Shown here one piece after another: positions 45,645 to 57,175 of a DNA stretch of 64,000 nucleotides. Source of the DNA: Oegoconia quadripuncta (lineage: Eukaryota > Arthropoda > Insecta > Lepidoptera > Autostichidae); assembly GCA_949316235.1 (NCBI GenBank), contig OX438754.1, positions 5,131,501 through 5,195,500 of the forward strand. Reading direction: 5' to 3'. Numbering within the stretch: position 1 is the stretch's first letter; every line of letters begins with the position of its first letter. The notes below the pieces were generated by a model. It was not told the origin of the DNA and ran no database searches. It saw only the letters and a list, made by a program, of their open reading frames with translations. A program made the position numbers and the translations under genes.

Positions 45645-46100
45645 TCCGGAATTTTACAATATTCAGCAAGGCTACTACAACTTAGAGCGATTCGAAAGAG
45701 AAAGAGTCGCGCGCGACATAGAGTCCGCGCCACCACTCAAGTCCGATAGCCGCGGCGCCTCTGTCTTTGTAACAAAATATTGCCAGTAAGCAGTATTATA
45801 TATTTAGTTCCAGTTTTTGTCGCCGGACTTGAGTGGTGGCGCGGACTCTAGTCTCAGTCTCTTGCTGCTGATTGGCTGTAGCTTGACTGCTGTTAAGTTG
45901 ACCGCCAATCGGCTGTGAGAGATGTAGGCAATGTCACACGCGACACTATGTCTCGACTCGCGCTAAGTTGTAGTAGCCCTGCACATCTTCAAGAGCAGAA
46001 TGAATATGCATCTACTAAGATCGCGTCCTTGACTTTCGACCACATCGTCACTGTCCATCAGGTGAGGTGGTAGTCAAACGCGTAGAAATTTATAAAAAAA
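45645..46100 (+). mobile_element. LINE C-terminus split by a TIR element
   Basis: The outer pieces join as PEFYNIHIFKSRMNMHLLRS (45652-45665 with 45983 onward), homologous to FPESYNLAIFKSRVNRHLL at 51.7 kb. The following UTR (CACATCGTCACTGTCCATCA) and A-rich end near 46100 also match. Confidence 0.75.
45666..45982. mobile_element. TIR element (MITE-like) beside exon T
   Basis: Ends are inverted: GCAAGGCTACTACAACTTAG on the left, and CTAAGTTGTAGTAGCCCTGC on the right. Inside is a second inverted pair, GAGTCCGCGCCACCACTCAA (45722) and TTGAGTGGTGGCGCGGACTC (45828). It is non-coding. No target duplication longer than two bases is evident. Confidence 0.75.
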
Positions 46101-46649
46101 ATATTTTGTAAAAAAAATAAAAAAAAAATATTCAGACTAGGTTAAAATTTTATTAGTGTTAGTTAGGTATTATAAGTTGTTATTATTATAATTAGTTTTT
46201 CGAATGTATTTTATATTTTATTTTTACAGATATGCGACTGTGAAACACTGGCACATATTTTTATTTGTTTATTACTAGATTTTTGTAATATTTTATATTG
46301 TCTTTATCCCTTGTGTCATATAATTGAGTTGCTATATAAATTAGCATAGCGTTTGATATAGAAACGTATCGTTTTAATTAGACGCACCTATCAAAAGATG
46401 TCGCAATATTATGAGGTAATATAATGTTTGAGGAGTAGGTAGTAATGTTAGAGCGTTAGCCACTGGTCAAATAATTGAGAAGACAAAACAAAATGAAAAA
46501 TGATTTAATTTATATAAGAAACATAAAAATTACAGGAACAAATTAAACATAAGACAATTAGTAAGTTTATAAAAATTATGCATTAGTACCTATCTACTTA
46601 GTTTGATGAGTAACAAGTGTTTGCAAGAACTAACTACATAGCTAAAAGT

Positions 46650-47010
46650 ACCTCAGTGCATAAAGGCGAAAGTCTTTAATCAATGCGTGACTATGGGTCA
46701 CATTACAAAGCTCAGGGTCACGCAACGATCTATGGAGAGGGTGATGCTCGACGTTTCACTGCGTGATCGAATCAGGAATTAAGTAATACGTAGAAGAACT
46801 TGGTCTATGATCCAGTAACTTGAAAGTATAGGTCGAGGGTCTATCGCCGATGGGGCATTAAAGTTTTTGAGTGGAGACCAGTAGAGTCCAACCACAAGAT
46901 GAACGATCGACGGTCGCGGAAAGTCGTTGGATGTAGGCCGCTTTCAACTGGTACCTCTGGAAATCTATAAGGAAGCCGATGTCCAACAGTTGATGTCCTG
47001 TGACTAATAA
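46650..47010 (+). pseudogene. RTE-like LINE RT C-terminal remnant
   Basis: From KAKVFNQCVTMGHI through LRVTQRSMERVMLDVSLRDR and IRN to a degenerate VLEWRPVESNHK and RSRKVVGCRPL. Stops and frame shifts are present. Same clade as the elements at 13.2 and 59 kb, but a different and older copy. Confidence 0.7.
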
Positions 47011-47339
47011 AATGACGATGATACTACCTATACAGCAGTGAAGCCATCGAGGCAAAATAGACTAAAAAGTTTGAAGTGGAATTGCGTTCCAATATTCTGC
47101 AAACACTTCTTGAAACTAAAGGAAGTTTTTTTTGACTTTAAGAGAAAAGAATAAACATTTTTTCGAAAATGGAACCAGATTTGAAAAGAGCGCTAAAATA
47201 TACGTCTTTTGTTGTAATACTCATCGAAATTAAACTGCTTACCCTCTTTGCTGATTCGCTTTACTTTACGGCTCACCAAAGGTTCTAGGAATCTGATGTT
47301 CTTTGGCCGATATAACACTGACCGATCTATCACTAAATG

Positions 47340-48010
47340 TTTTGATAGACCCAGCCGGGCAGCAGGAGGTTGCGAGTCCGTTATCTTGCTTAAATACCCG
47401 GATCACTGAACGAACTCATGGTACAGAAGCAATAGCCTCTTGAAATATATATCGCCTTAATGATTCTGGTGTTGCGTAAATTTTCCAAAGAGTCTCAAAT
47501 TGTCATGATTCCTTCACAAAATTTTGTCAATGTTTAGTTACAGGGAGTTAATTTCCGTCTGAACTTAGTGTATTCCTTGCAGTTTCCTCTTTACCACCAA
47601 CTTGTCGATAAAGTCTGATCAATGTACAGACGGTACTGTGCGTGAAAATTTTCCAACTAACTTCGCTTCAGCTAATCGTCGCCGTACCGTCCTTGAGGAT
47701 ACCTTTGGTCTATTCCCAAAGACTTCTTTCCTAATTCTTTCAGCGCCTTTCAACGGGTCTGCCTGCGCTAAACGAGCAATCATAGAATTTTCACGAGATG
47801 TAGTTTTCCGGGCCCTAGGCTTTCGAGGTACGTTATTGGTAGTACCATATTTCTTGAAATGAACAACTGTATTGAACACTTTCGATTTAGAACATTTTAG
47901 GTGCTCGGCAACCTTTCTGTATGTCCAGCGCTGATCAATTACTAATGATAGAATATTTTTTCGTGTAGAAGGATCACATCTTTCTTTCTTTCCCTCTTCT
48001 GTAAAGGACG
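47340..48010 (-). pseudogene. Tc1-like transposase remnant
   Basis: Minus strand: KNILSLVIDQRWTYRKVAEH, LKCSKSKVFNTVVHFKKYG, NNVPRKPRARKTTSREN and VSSRTVRRRLAEAKLVG are the two helix-turn-helix units of a Tc1-type transposase N-terminus. After a stop near 47619 the frame decays; a hint of NFVKESWQFETLWKI marks the start of the catalytic domain. No DDE triad or terminal repeats were recognised. Confidence 0.8.
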
Positions 48011-49573
48011 AATAATTAAAAGTAATCAGTAAAACCTGTAGCGATTCAAATGATATTAAAACAACGAAAACGTCGAAATAATTTACAAAAACAAGTTATA
48101 CCAATACTTTGACACCAGTAGAGATGAAGGAATGAGTTTCTAATTCTGCACCAAATTCACGAGGAAAATCGCTTTAGACTACCTAAAAGCGTATGCATAT
48201 GTTTGATTCAATGATTGCCAAAGACTTATTTAGAGCTGTGATGTGTGCGGAAGTAGTCGGCCAGTAAATTTTTCTTAATCATTTCATTTCATAATTTCAT
48301 TTCATAATTTTTTGGTGGCGAAACACTAAAAAACAATGTACACATGTTCCTAATTCAAAACTCATACTGCCCTCTATAGTATTTTGGAGAAAAGACCTAC
48401 TTTGTTACCAATCATCGATTAAAGATATATTAGCAAGGAGGCAATAGATTTTCAAATAGATGTGACGAAAAACTTTTTTCTACCCTCATATCATATATTC
48501 ACATTTCCCACACAGATTTCACATTGGCAGGATTTTGCTGGATGAAATCTCTTTTTAGAGATAAGCTAGTGCCTTTTGTACAAACCATATAAATAAGTAC
48601 AATAATAAAATACACATAAATATATATAACACTATATACAATTCATTAAAGATATAAATAATATTCCTTTAGACGCAGTTTAAACACTGCAAGCGATTCT
48701 GCGTGACGAATATTTTGTGGTAGTGCATTCCACAACTAACACATTATATTCAAGTGCATTTTTATGTTCATCATTATATATCAGCGACACGTCCACTGCT
48801 GAGAAGCTTCTCCCATAGATTTTCAAAGAGACTGGTTGGACGCGGCCTACATCCAGCGACTTCCCCGCAACCTTCATCAGGTATTATGTTAATTACAGTA
48901 TACTTGCAGAGTGGTATAATAATTCCACATTTTTTGATATAATGTAGGCATTTATTTAATCATGTATTTATTAGGTGTACTACAGATAGTGCGATGTGAC
49001 GAAAGAGATGTTAAATATTATCCAGGTGTTAATAAATGTTATTTATATAATACACTGTTATGTAATTTAAATGATTTATTTATTGTTATTATTTCTTCAT
49101 AAATGATAGTTTTTATGTCATTTGTATTGAATAAATTTTATTATATTTTGACAACCATACTTAGACTACATAATTCATTGTACCTACATATTTATGTATA
49201 ATATGTGTATATTTAAAATTGCGAATGTACACTAGTATTATTTTGAAATATAATGATATAATGATGCGACATTGCATTAAAATCTTAATTAAATTTTGTC
49301 TAGTCTAATTTAATGTAACCCAATCTATTTAAAATCTAATCTAATTATCTATCGGGCCTCAACCTAGGTTTCAATAAAGTATGTATGTACCTTATGTGTG
49401 ATCTACAACAGGAGAAAATAAAGCATAATGCAGTTTGTTTATGATAGTTCACGAACTAATGATAATCTTTAATCTTAGGTTCTTAAATTTGAAAGAAAAT
49501 TTACATCGACCTTGGACTTTGGGACAAAACTTTTCAGAGAGAAAGGTCACTTGCTTAAAAGGGTAACATGTAT

Positions 49574-50072
49574 TAGGTCCTTACCTATGAAATCGGCGTT
49601 TTGTATGAAGAATTTCATTAAGACTGTTTTCTCCATTTAAATTTTTTTTTTTTTGGGAACGGCAAATCCAAATTTAGCTAAACTTTGTGTGTGTTATCGG
49701 ATAACATTAAGTTAACTATAGGCAGCGTTAATTTTTAAAAGTTACCGCTTTATAAAAATTTCAGCGAATCTAAGAAATGATTATGGGAAGCACATGAAAA
49801 GAGCTCTGTTCAAATTTTTTTTAATATGTCAGTTAGCCCAGAAATTAAAAAATATTTCATGTAAAACCTTGAAATAATATTCCATTTTCCAAATAAAAAA
49901 CAAATTTGGATATAGCTTTGAAAATCGCAGGAAAAATGTGCGATTAATGATGTACGCTGTATTCTTCATGTAGCTTTTGTTAATTGTGCAATAAAGAGTA
50001 TTTGAATTGAATTTGAATTGAATTGAAGAAAAAAAACTCCAGTTTCATAGGTAAAGACCCAATATTTACAGA
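49574..50072. mobile_element. Same TIR family, copy 2, with an insertion
   Basis: Opposite orientation to copy 1: TAGGTCCTTACCTATGAAAT at the left and GTTTCATAGGTAAAGACCCA at the right. About 95 bp near the right end (49935-50030, GCAATAAAGAGTATTTGAAT) are a LINE-type tail inserted into it. Confidence 0.78.
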
Positions 50073-50394
50073 TTTTTTAGATTCAACAAAATGGAAAAGG
50101 GGACTCATTCCTTCTGCCAAGTCTTCTTATTCCTGTAGCCTGTGGTTTAATTATACTAAAAAACTATGAACACTTTGTGTGTTCAGTACAATGAATCTTT
50201 CGGAATACTGATGATCTACCTAAATAGTGTAGAGCGTCGGAAATATTCACGGATATTTTTAATCTTCTACACTACATACATACGTAACGTCACGATGTTA
50301 TCCCAAATGGGAGATATTGTTTTTTACAACATTAGCGTTTGAACGTTTCAAATATTAAAAGTTGCTAAGTAAATATAAAAAGTAAAAGTCAAAT

Positions 50395-51558
50395 GCTTGA
50401 AACAACATCCACGGTTCACCTTTCGATAAATATCCAACTTATTCCACATTCACCATTTCATCTTCGGACTACTAGGCGTTGGGAAGGATCTACTCCTACT
50501 CCTACCCCTTGCCACCGCCGGGCTCGTAATCCGGGACCGCGGCTTTCAGCTGCAGTCCGGGACCGAGGGTCTTGGCTTAACCGCCCGGACCGCGAGGAAG
50601 GAAAACCTCTATAAAAAACCAGCCCAAGTTTCGGCTCCGAGGCCCGCCTCGGCGCCGAAATGCCCTCGTCGTCCCGTCGTCGAGGGATGGTGGAGGGCGA
50701 ATTCCACCACAGCGGGCTGCGGCGAGGAAGCGGCGCTCCCTGAGGAATGCCCATCTGGGCAGGGGGCGCCGTGAAATCGTCTGCAGCACGTGGGCGACCT
50801 CTCCTTGACGACTGCAGCTAAGGCTGCGGCCGTCGACGAGAGGTCGTGGGGAGCGGCCCCCCCCCCTCTGTTCGGGGGGGTGGGGGTTAGACGGCGGGCG
50901 GGTCGGAGGGGCGGTGTCAGCCAGCTGCCTCTACGGGCCTCCCGCTGTTGCAGGCCGCTATGGTAGGGGACGACCTCTCTGTTGAGAGGTCGTAGCCGTG
51001 CGGGACGGCCACTCTTTGCCGCCCGCAGCCAGGTTTGAGCTGCGGATGCCAAGGAGGGGCCGTGGAAAGCGGTCCTCTCTCTCTGCGAGGCGTGGAAACC
51101 TCTGCGAGGTCGGTCACTCGCAGAGGCCTCGCGGAGGGGAAATGCAGCCGCACGGGGGGCACGGAGGAGAGCTTATCTTTACTGATAGGCGATCCTCTGC
51201 CCCCCTACCCTGCGGGGCCGTGGGTGGCGATCCGGGGGGATCACCGCCCACACATAGGCCCCGCGAGAAGGCGCGCGCGGTGTTTTCCGCGCGCCTTCTA
51301 GAGGTGGCTGGACCAGGCGATTCCTCCCTGCTCCAGCCCAGAGGTGGGCCTGCCGCCGCTTTTGCCCTGGCGGCGGGCACCGCGCTGGCGTGGCTGCGGA
51401 CGAATACCAGATGGTACCCGTGGCCACGCCGTCAACGGCGCGCGCGAGGGAACACCCAGGAGTTTTTAGTCGGTAGGCCGGCACCTTCTGTGCCGGAGAC
51501 CGACATAATCCGCCCCCCTCCCCCCCGAGGAGGGCGGATAAGCATGAGCGTTTCTCCT

Positions 51559-51606
<48 letters not shown>

Positions 51607-51855
51607 GTTGGGAAGGATTCCAACCGTATGTAGTTAACATACCGAACATTCGCACTAAGCGGTTCGACTCTTCATTCATAATGCGAACAGCCAAGGCATG
51701 GAAATCAGTCTTTCCTGAATCCTACAACCTTGCGATCTTCAAGAGCAGGGTGAATAGGCATCTACTGAGATCGCGTGCTCCATCTTCGGCCACATCGTCA
51801 CTTTCGATCAGGTGAGATTGTGGTCAAACGAGTATCCAGTTAACCATAACAAAAA
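50395..51855 (+). mobile_element. LINE RT C-terminus (Jockey/CR1-like) split by an R1-like element
   Basis: The outer pieces 50395-50489 and 51604-51835 join at a 15-bp duplication. Read in order they encode a LINE C-terminus: HLRTTRRWEG, then NIRTKRFDSSFIMRTAKAW and FPESYNLAIFKSRVNRHLL. A stop follows, then a short 3' UTR and poly(A) near 51850. Homologous tails lie at 36915-37075 (minus) and 45645-46100 (plus). Confidence 0.75.
50490..51603 (+). mobile_element. R1-like LINE 3' end, 1.1 kb, with 15-bp target duplication
   Basis: A GC-rich insert bounded by GGCGTTGGGAAGGAT at 50475-50489 and 51604-51618, ending in a 42-base poly(A). Just before the tail are two hairpins, GCCGGCAC/GTGCCGGAG region (about 51477-51500) and TCCGCC/GGCGGA (about 51510-51539). 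The long poly(A) and perfect target repeats suggest a recent insertion. Long open frames across it reflect GC content; I found no RT or gag motif. Confidence 0.82.
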
Positions 51856-52452
51856 AAAAAAAACAGAAATCCACTTATGACAGAGGGTGAACCTATCGCC
51901 GTTAAAGAAACGTGCAAATCTATACCTAGATGTTTTTTTTTGGTAGAAACTCCTTTTATGACACCCACGGGAAGAGAGGGGTTGGACATGGATACGTATA
52001 AGAAAAACCTCGTAAGACCCAGTATACAAAAAAAAAGAGCTTTTTTTCTTCGGTGGAAATGAGACCTAATTTTGTTCAGCATGTCGTCTTTAGTTTGAGT
52101 TTTTGTTCTAAAATTCAAACAAACAAGGTAAATCTTACTTTATTTCTATTCCTAAATGGTTTATATTGCAACCACTTTATTATGTACATCGTATTGCACA
52201 CTGGGCCCTACGAGATAGAGTAACAGTGTTGTGTGTACGTATAAAAAAAGGAGTATGCAAAACCCGCCTAAATTCGATTCCTTCATTCCTGTCATGGGTG
52301 CATTTCTGTTTGATTCTATTGTAAGGTGAACCGTGGTTGTTTCAAGTATTAAACTATAATGCGTGGAAAATTCAAACTATAATACCACTCTGTTATGGAT
52401 AAAGTAATGATGTATGTTTATTTTCTCCTGTTCCAAGCCAAACAGTGTTATT

Positions 52453-52865
52453 GGTGTCGATTCGGATGTACACCAACTAAACTAAACTAAAACCAATTTT
52501 GGAGTGGTGCCGTCGCATCGTACTGTTCCAGGGAGAAAGAGACAGTGGTTTCGATTCGGGTGTAGGTACACCAACTAAACTAAACTAAAACCAGTTTTGG
52601 AGTGGTGCCGTCGCATCGTACTGTTCCAGGGAGAAAGAGACAGTGGTGTCGATTCGGATGTACACCAACTAAACTAAACTAAAACCAGTTTTGGAGTGGT
52701 GCCGTCGCATCATACTATTCCTGGGAGAAAGAAACAGTACTACTTTAAAACTGGTTTTAGTTTAGTTTAGTTGGTGTACATCCGAATCGACACCATTACC
52801 TACTACTTTCAAACTGGTTTTAGTTTAGTTAAGTTTAATTGATGTACATCCGAATCGACACCATT
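52453..52865. repeat. Tandem and inverted array of one TIR element end
   Basis: Three direct units start at 52453, 52547 and 52645 (GGTGTCGATTCGGATGTACA, then ACTAAAACCAGTTTTGGAGT). Two inverted ends follow at 52746-52794 and 52809-52862 (AACTGGTTTTAGTTTAGTTT to TCCGAATCGACACC). Units 1 to 3 are nearly identical, so this is a recent local amplification. Confidence 0.82.
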
Positions 52866-53099
52866 TTACTTAAAGTTTTAGGAAGATAATTTTATAATAG
52901 ATAGGCACAATAGCTTAGAAAGTTAAGATGTGATAAGACTCCAAAACATATGCCGCCAGCTTTTAAAATGTACTTGAGTTTGCAGGCCGGCTTGGTGCCG
53001 ACTTCACGTTGGTCACGCTTGCGACGTAGTCTATAGTAGTCATCACAAAATTAGGTAACATGCGTGTTTAGGTCAAAGACAACCTTATATACCTTTAGT

Positions 53100-53490
53100 A
53101 CCTTTTAGTAGACTTAGTAAGTTAGTAAGTCATTCAGAGGATGTCAGTGCGCTTCTACAACAAGGTTCCCATGGATATACAGAATCTTCCGCTTAATAAA
53201 TTTAAACTTATTATAAAACACAAATTATGTAAAAAGGGATATTACAAAATTTCAGACTACATTAATGATAGTAATCCATGGGATTAAACGGCTCCTCTAC
53301 ACGATATATAAAAATTGTTGTAACCTTTCTAGATTGTAAATGACTGATTGAAAAAAGACAAACCCTCTGAGTTTCTCGCTAGCTCTTCTCAGTAGCGGTC
53401 GCGTTCCGAGCTAGTGGTAGTTTAAAAAACAAGTGACGTTCATAAGTGCATATTGTATTGCCTACATGAATAAATGATTTTCATTTCATT
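53100..53490 (+). mobile_element. LINE 3' end, sister of the 43.8-kb copy
   Basis: Same sequence from CCTTTTAGTAGACTTAGTAA through CAGAATCTTCCGCTTAATAA to CATGAATAAATGATTTTCAT, about 95% identical by eye. It is further 5'-truncated, with small indels near its start. It ends 40 bp before exon U's stop side. Confidence 0.8.
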
Positions 53491-53527
53491 TCTATATGAC
53501 TATATCATAATATAGGTAATATATGTG

Positions 53528-53715
53528 TTAATGATTATGTATATTATTTATTTTAACAACTTCATTAAGAAAGGTGTATGCATAGGCAATACACTTTTTG
53601 CGATGATGGGTAGAGCACTGCCACCTTTGTTTCATGCCGACGATACGCTGTCGGTTAAACGTGTAGTTATTGATGCGGAGTAAAGGCGCCCCTCTCTGCG
53701 ATATTACGAATAACA
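53528..53715 (-). CDS. mod(mdg4): FLYWCH terminal exon U
   Basis: Open for 61 codons after TTGTTTCAG, entered with TG, then LFVISQRGAPLLRINNY. Core YTFNRQR...KQRWQCSTHHRKKC (C-x7-C), with AYAYTFLNEVVKIN and IHNH plus TAA. Shares RINN and KQRWQC with S and T, and AYAYTF with R. The 8 kb between T and U hold LINE, Tc1 and R1-like insertions, but I saw no exon remnant there. Confidence 0.87.
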
Positions 53716-53871
53716 CTGAAACAACAAAACAATGGATTTTAGATTTTCTTGTAAGAAAATTACTTAAAAAAAATAGGTAAATATTTTCAGTTTAGTGGGC
53801 CCGTTGCTGTTTGTTTTTTTCTTCTCCCACCACGTACCTAGTCGCTTAAGTAGATATGTTAATCTGTATAA

Positions 53872-54032
53872 TCCGGTATTCTATAGAATACCTAGGCATT
53901 CCATAGAACGGTTAAAACGTTCAGGCAATGTATAAAATATAATTTATTCCATACTTTACCTTGACATTCTGTCGAATACCGAATGAACAGCCGGCAAAGT
54001 TGTTCTGAATTGTAATACCGACCTATGTAATA
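53872..54032 (-). repeat. Dispersed repeat, second copy
   Basis: Inverted relative to the 4.7-kb copy: TGTATAATCCGGTATTCTAT to AAGTTGTTCTGAATTGTAAT. It lies about 160 bp upstream of exon U in transcription order. No coding capacity. Confidence 0.75.
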
Positions 54033-54251
54033 AAAGAACCATTTAAACTACAAACTGACGTGAAACGTGACACATAGTTTCTTTAATCTATATATTTATT
54101 ATTTATAACCATATACATATATGTGTGTAATAAATTTGTGTATGATTTTTTGAAAAATCTCTAAGTGCGCATCTTGTGTTTATGTATGTAAATATTTTTC
54201 ACACTGAGTGTGGTATTTTATGTACGTATACTAAACCTATCTACGAATAAT

Positions 54252-54330
54252 CGGACGACCAATTGGTAAAGTGGATAGTAGGAGTAAGATAGTAGTTGCG
54301 GGTTCGAATCCTATATACACCATCTTTCGA
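54252..54330 (+). mobile_element. SINE-1 head fragment
   Basis: GGACGACCAATTGGTAAAGT followed by TTGCGGGTTCGAATCC; the sequence leaves the SINE consensus straight after the B box. Confidence 0.6.
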
Positions 54331-54712
54331 ATACTGTGTATTTCCTCTTTACAATAAACTGTTTAATGTTATGTTCGAAGTAAGAATCTGTAATTGGCTT
54401 AAAATTTGTAATGCAATACTGAATAGTTAGAAATAAAATAAATTACCCCAATTGAACCACGTCATTAGTTTTGATATTCTTTATTGAACAAGAGATTATC
54501 TCTAAAAATAATAATATTGCTATTAGCTACTTGTTACTATGGTTTAGGTTAAATATTTTCTCATACTTACATAAAGATAATCTGAAATTATGACACAAAT
54601 TCGGAAAAGAGTTGAATCCTCCACATGACGGAACTGGAGTTTATGTGTACATTTAGACTGTATACTGAGTACAAATCAGTTTGAGCACAATAAATCTAAC
54701 TAATATTATAAA

Positions 54713-55218
54713 TGCGAAAGTTTGGATGTTTGTTTGTTCCTCAATGACGCCGAAACAGATGAACTTGGATTTGGATGAAATTTGGTATATAGGTAGAATA
54801 TACCCTGGATTGAGACATAGGATATATTTAGTTCTATAGTTCCCGAAGTGAGTAGTACCCGCGGGATAAATAAATAATAAGAATAATAATAATAAATAAT
54901 AATAAATATCCTTAGACTTGTGTTTTCACAGTAAGCAACTATAGGCTTGTGTTGTGGATACCAGACCGGTTGATATACTACATAAATTTATTTATTTTTG
55001 TAAATAAATACTTATAAATGAAAACATCCATAACTCGGGTACATATGTCCGTATTCATCACACAAACATATGCCCCTAGTGGGATTCGAACCCACAACCG
55101 TTTGGTATAATGGTCAGAGTTGCTAACCACTACACCAAATAGGTCGTCAATAAATGAAACATATCCGCGATAAAGTTATTACACGCAGGCAAAGCCGCTG
55201 GCGGAAAGCTAGTCATAA
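54713..55218. mobile_element. Lepidopteran repeat split by a SINE-1 copy
   Basis: Outer parts are 54713-54860 (ATTATAAATGCGAAAGTTTG... to ACCCGCGGGATAAAT) and 55170-55218 (TTACACGCAGGCAAAGCCGC...GAAAGCTAGT). Together they resemble a dispersed repeat common in moths and butterflies, possibly Helitron-derived (uncertain). The middle, about 54890-55150, is a minus-strand SINE-1 with GTGGGATTCGAACCCACAAC and a matching A box. Confidence 0.6.
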
Positions 55219-55226
55219 ATAAAGAA

Positions 55227-55360
55227 ATGTATTGGACACTAACATCAATCATCTAGTCTTAAACTAAGCAAAGTTTGGTACTATGGATACTAGATAAGGG
55301 ACAAAGATACCCAAATATTTTATATAAACATCCGTGACTCGGGAATAAAGTTCCTATAGG
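55227..55360 (-). mobile_element. SINE-1 3' fragment
   Basis: Minus-strand tail and body (ATTGGACACTAACATCAATC, CTAGATAAGGGACAAAG, CCGTGACTCGGGAATAAA). It stops before the tRNA-like head. Confidence 0.7.
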
Positions 55361-55851
55361 ATGTCAGTAAATGTATATGTATAACACTGAGATAACACGA
55401 TACAAAATACTTAATTTTACTAAGATCATCCCGTTTTGCATTGCATGGGTTACGACGTGTCGCGTCCGACGCAAAAGTATTATACATTCCTTTATCCCTA
55501 CGTATTTGTAAAGAAGAGGTTTTCCCGATTCTCGGGCTTTCTTGTATAACAATTTGTTATCGGGTGTGAGATGTTCATTGACATAGACCTACAGTACATC
55601 GACCTGACCTGAAAATATCAGGTCATTGGTAGTGAGATGCTTACGTGCTCTGACTGCTGAGAGGAATTTATTTTTACGTTTGCTTTAAGTACACTGACCA
55701 ACTATGTTCCATGATGATTTATGTTGAGAGTTCAAGGACACTTGTGTTAGTGTACCCCTCAGCAACCGCGTTTGTGAATTTGTGTGCCAATATCATTGGG
55801 TAGAAGGGTAAAACCGACCTTGGTGCTGATGCAGAATAGAATCAGATATAT

Positions 55852-56215
55852 TAGGTCCTTACCTATGAAATTGGCGTTTTGTATTTAGATTTTCATTAAG
55901 ACTGTTTTCTCCATACAAACATTTTTTTTTTTTGGGAACGGCAAATCCAAATTTAGCTAAACTTTGTGTGTATTATCGGATAACATTAAGTATAGGCAGC
56001 GTTAATTTTTAAAAGTAACCGCTTTATAAAAGTTTCAGCGAATCTAAGAAATGATTATGGGAAGCACATGAATAGAGTTCTGTTCAAATTTTTTTTATTA
56101 TGTGATTTAGCCCAGAAATTAAAAAATATTTCATGTGAAACCTTGAAATAACATTCCATATTCCAAATAAACAACAAATTTGGATATAGCTCAGAAAATC
56201 GCAGGAATTGGTACA
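55852..56215. mobile_element. Same TIR family, copy 3, right end missing
   Basis: Starts TTAGGTCCTTACCTATGAAA and follows copy 2 closely through GAAGCACATGAATAGAGTTC to AAAATCGCAGGAATTGGTAC. The right TIR is absent. Confidence 0.75.
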
Positions 56216-56476
56216 TATGATTAACAAAGTACTTCATTGGTTACTGGCACACCCACAATTTCTAAGTTGTTGATGCGGTCAAGTTGGTCCTTATGCTTGA
56301 TATGTGACGGTAAGAGAGATACAGTGGTATATATTGTTTTTGGAAGGCCGTCGATAAATACTTTTGATTTCTCTTCTTAGATTAAACTGGCCTCGCCTTT
56401 GAGCGTTGACGTCCTTTTTGAGCGATTGGAGATCTTTTCAGAGATCAGTGGACACAAGAGGGGAGTGAAGCGAATT

Positions 56477-56664
56477 TTAGTGGTTGTGATCTTCCTGTAG
56501 TTTAACAATCTTTTCACTAATGGTCCATGCATATGCTTGGCATTTTTTGGAACTGTGCGTCGAGCATCGCCATCTTTGTTTTGGGCCCTTTCCAAAATGC
56601 CTACAATAGTTGAAGTTTCCGACCTTAAGTAAAGTAGTACCTCTTATAGATTTCACGTATATCC
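56477..56664 (-). CDS. mod(mdg4): FLYWCH terminal exon V
   Basis: Open for 61 codons after CTTTTTCAG, entered with GG, then IYVKSIRGTTLLKVGNF. Core FNYCRH...KQRWRCSTHSSKKC (C-x7-C), then AYAWTISEKIVKL and DHNH plus TAA. The frame contains no ATG. A longer open frame in another register runs through the same bases but has no FLYWCH pattern. Closest to W (AYxWTI, KxGxF.YC). Confidence 0.87.
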
Positions 56665-57175
56665 CTGAAAAAGAAAATAAATTAAAAGCATCTCGACATA
56701 ATATTGTTGTTGCCTACTAGAGTCCAATAAGGATACACTTTTAACTTCCTATCTTAAAGACCGTGATTTTTTCACAGTCATGGAAAGAATACCTGTCAGT
56801 GACAGAATAAAAATGTTTTCTGACAAATCGGAGGCTTGCCATAGATATCGTATAGGTGTCTAGTAATAAAACGTAGACTATTAGATTAAAATTACTACTG
56901 GGAATTTCACTGCGTCGGAGAATATACGAAGACCTCCTATAACAATTTTCAAAAAAAAAAAACGATCAATATATTTTATGAAAAATTTCACCGAGGACAA
57001 ATATCACGACTCAATAAACCATTTTTAGAAAATATGCCAGTAGGCATGTAAAAACTGGGTGAAACCTTATCGGACAAGTTACACCAGCTTCAAGTAGCAG
57101 GGGATAAAAAATCAGCCACTCGCAGTGTAGGGTTCCATACTTGGCCGTCAGAATATGCTGACTTAAATAGAGTTT

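Larger units (their letters stand above)
38937..49573. other. Spacers among exons Q to T and beyond
   Basis: Nothing recognised in 38937-39371, 39691-40348, 41331-42529 (short hairpin GCGGTCTGCCAC/GTGGCAGACCGC at 41703 and 41772), 43026-43650, 44401-44817, 45021-45421, 46101-46649 and 48011-49573. 43655-43735 and 48770-48880 are short RTE-type 3' ends (CACTGCTGAGCATAGGCCTC type). A poly(G) run lies at 43559-43575. Confidence 0.4.

Noticed and set aside
50998..51633. 211-codon plus-strand ORF in GC-rich DNA
   Set aside because: It runs into the poly(A) of an R1-like LINE 3' end (terminal lysine run) and shows only compositional bias.
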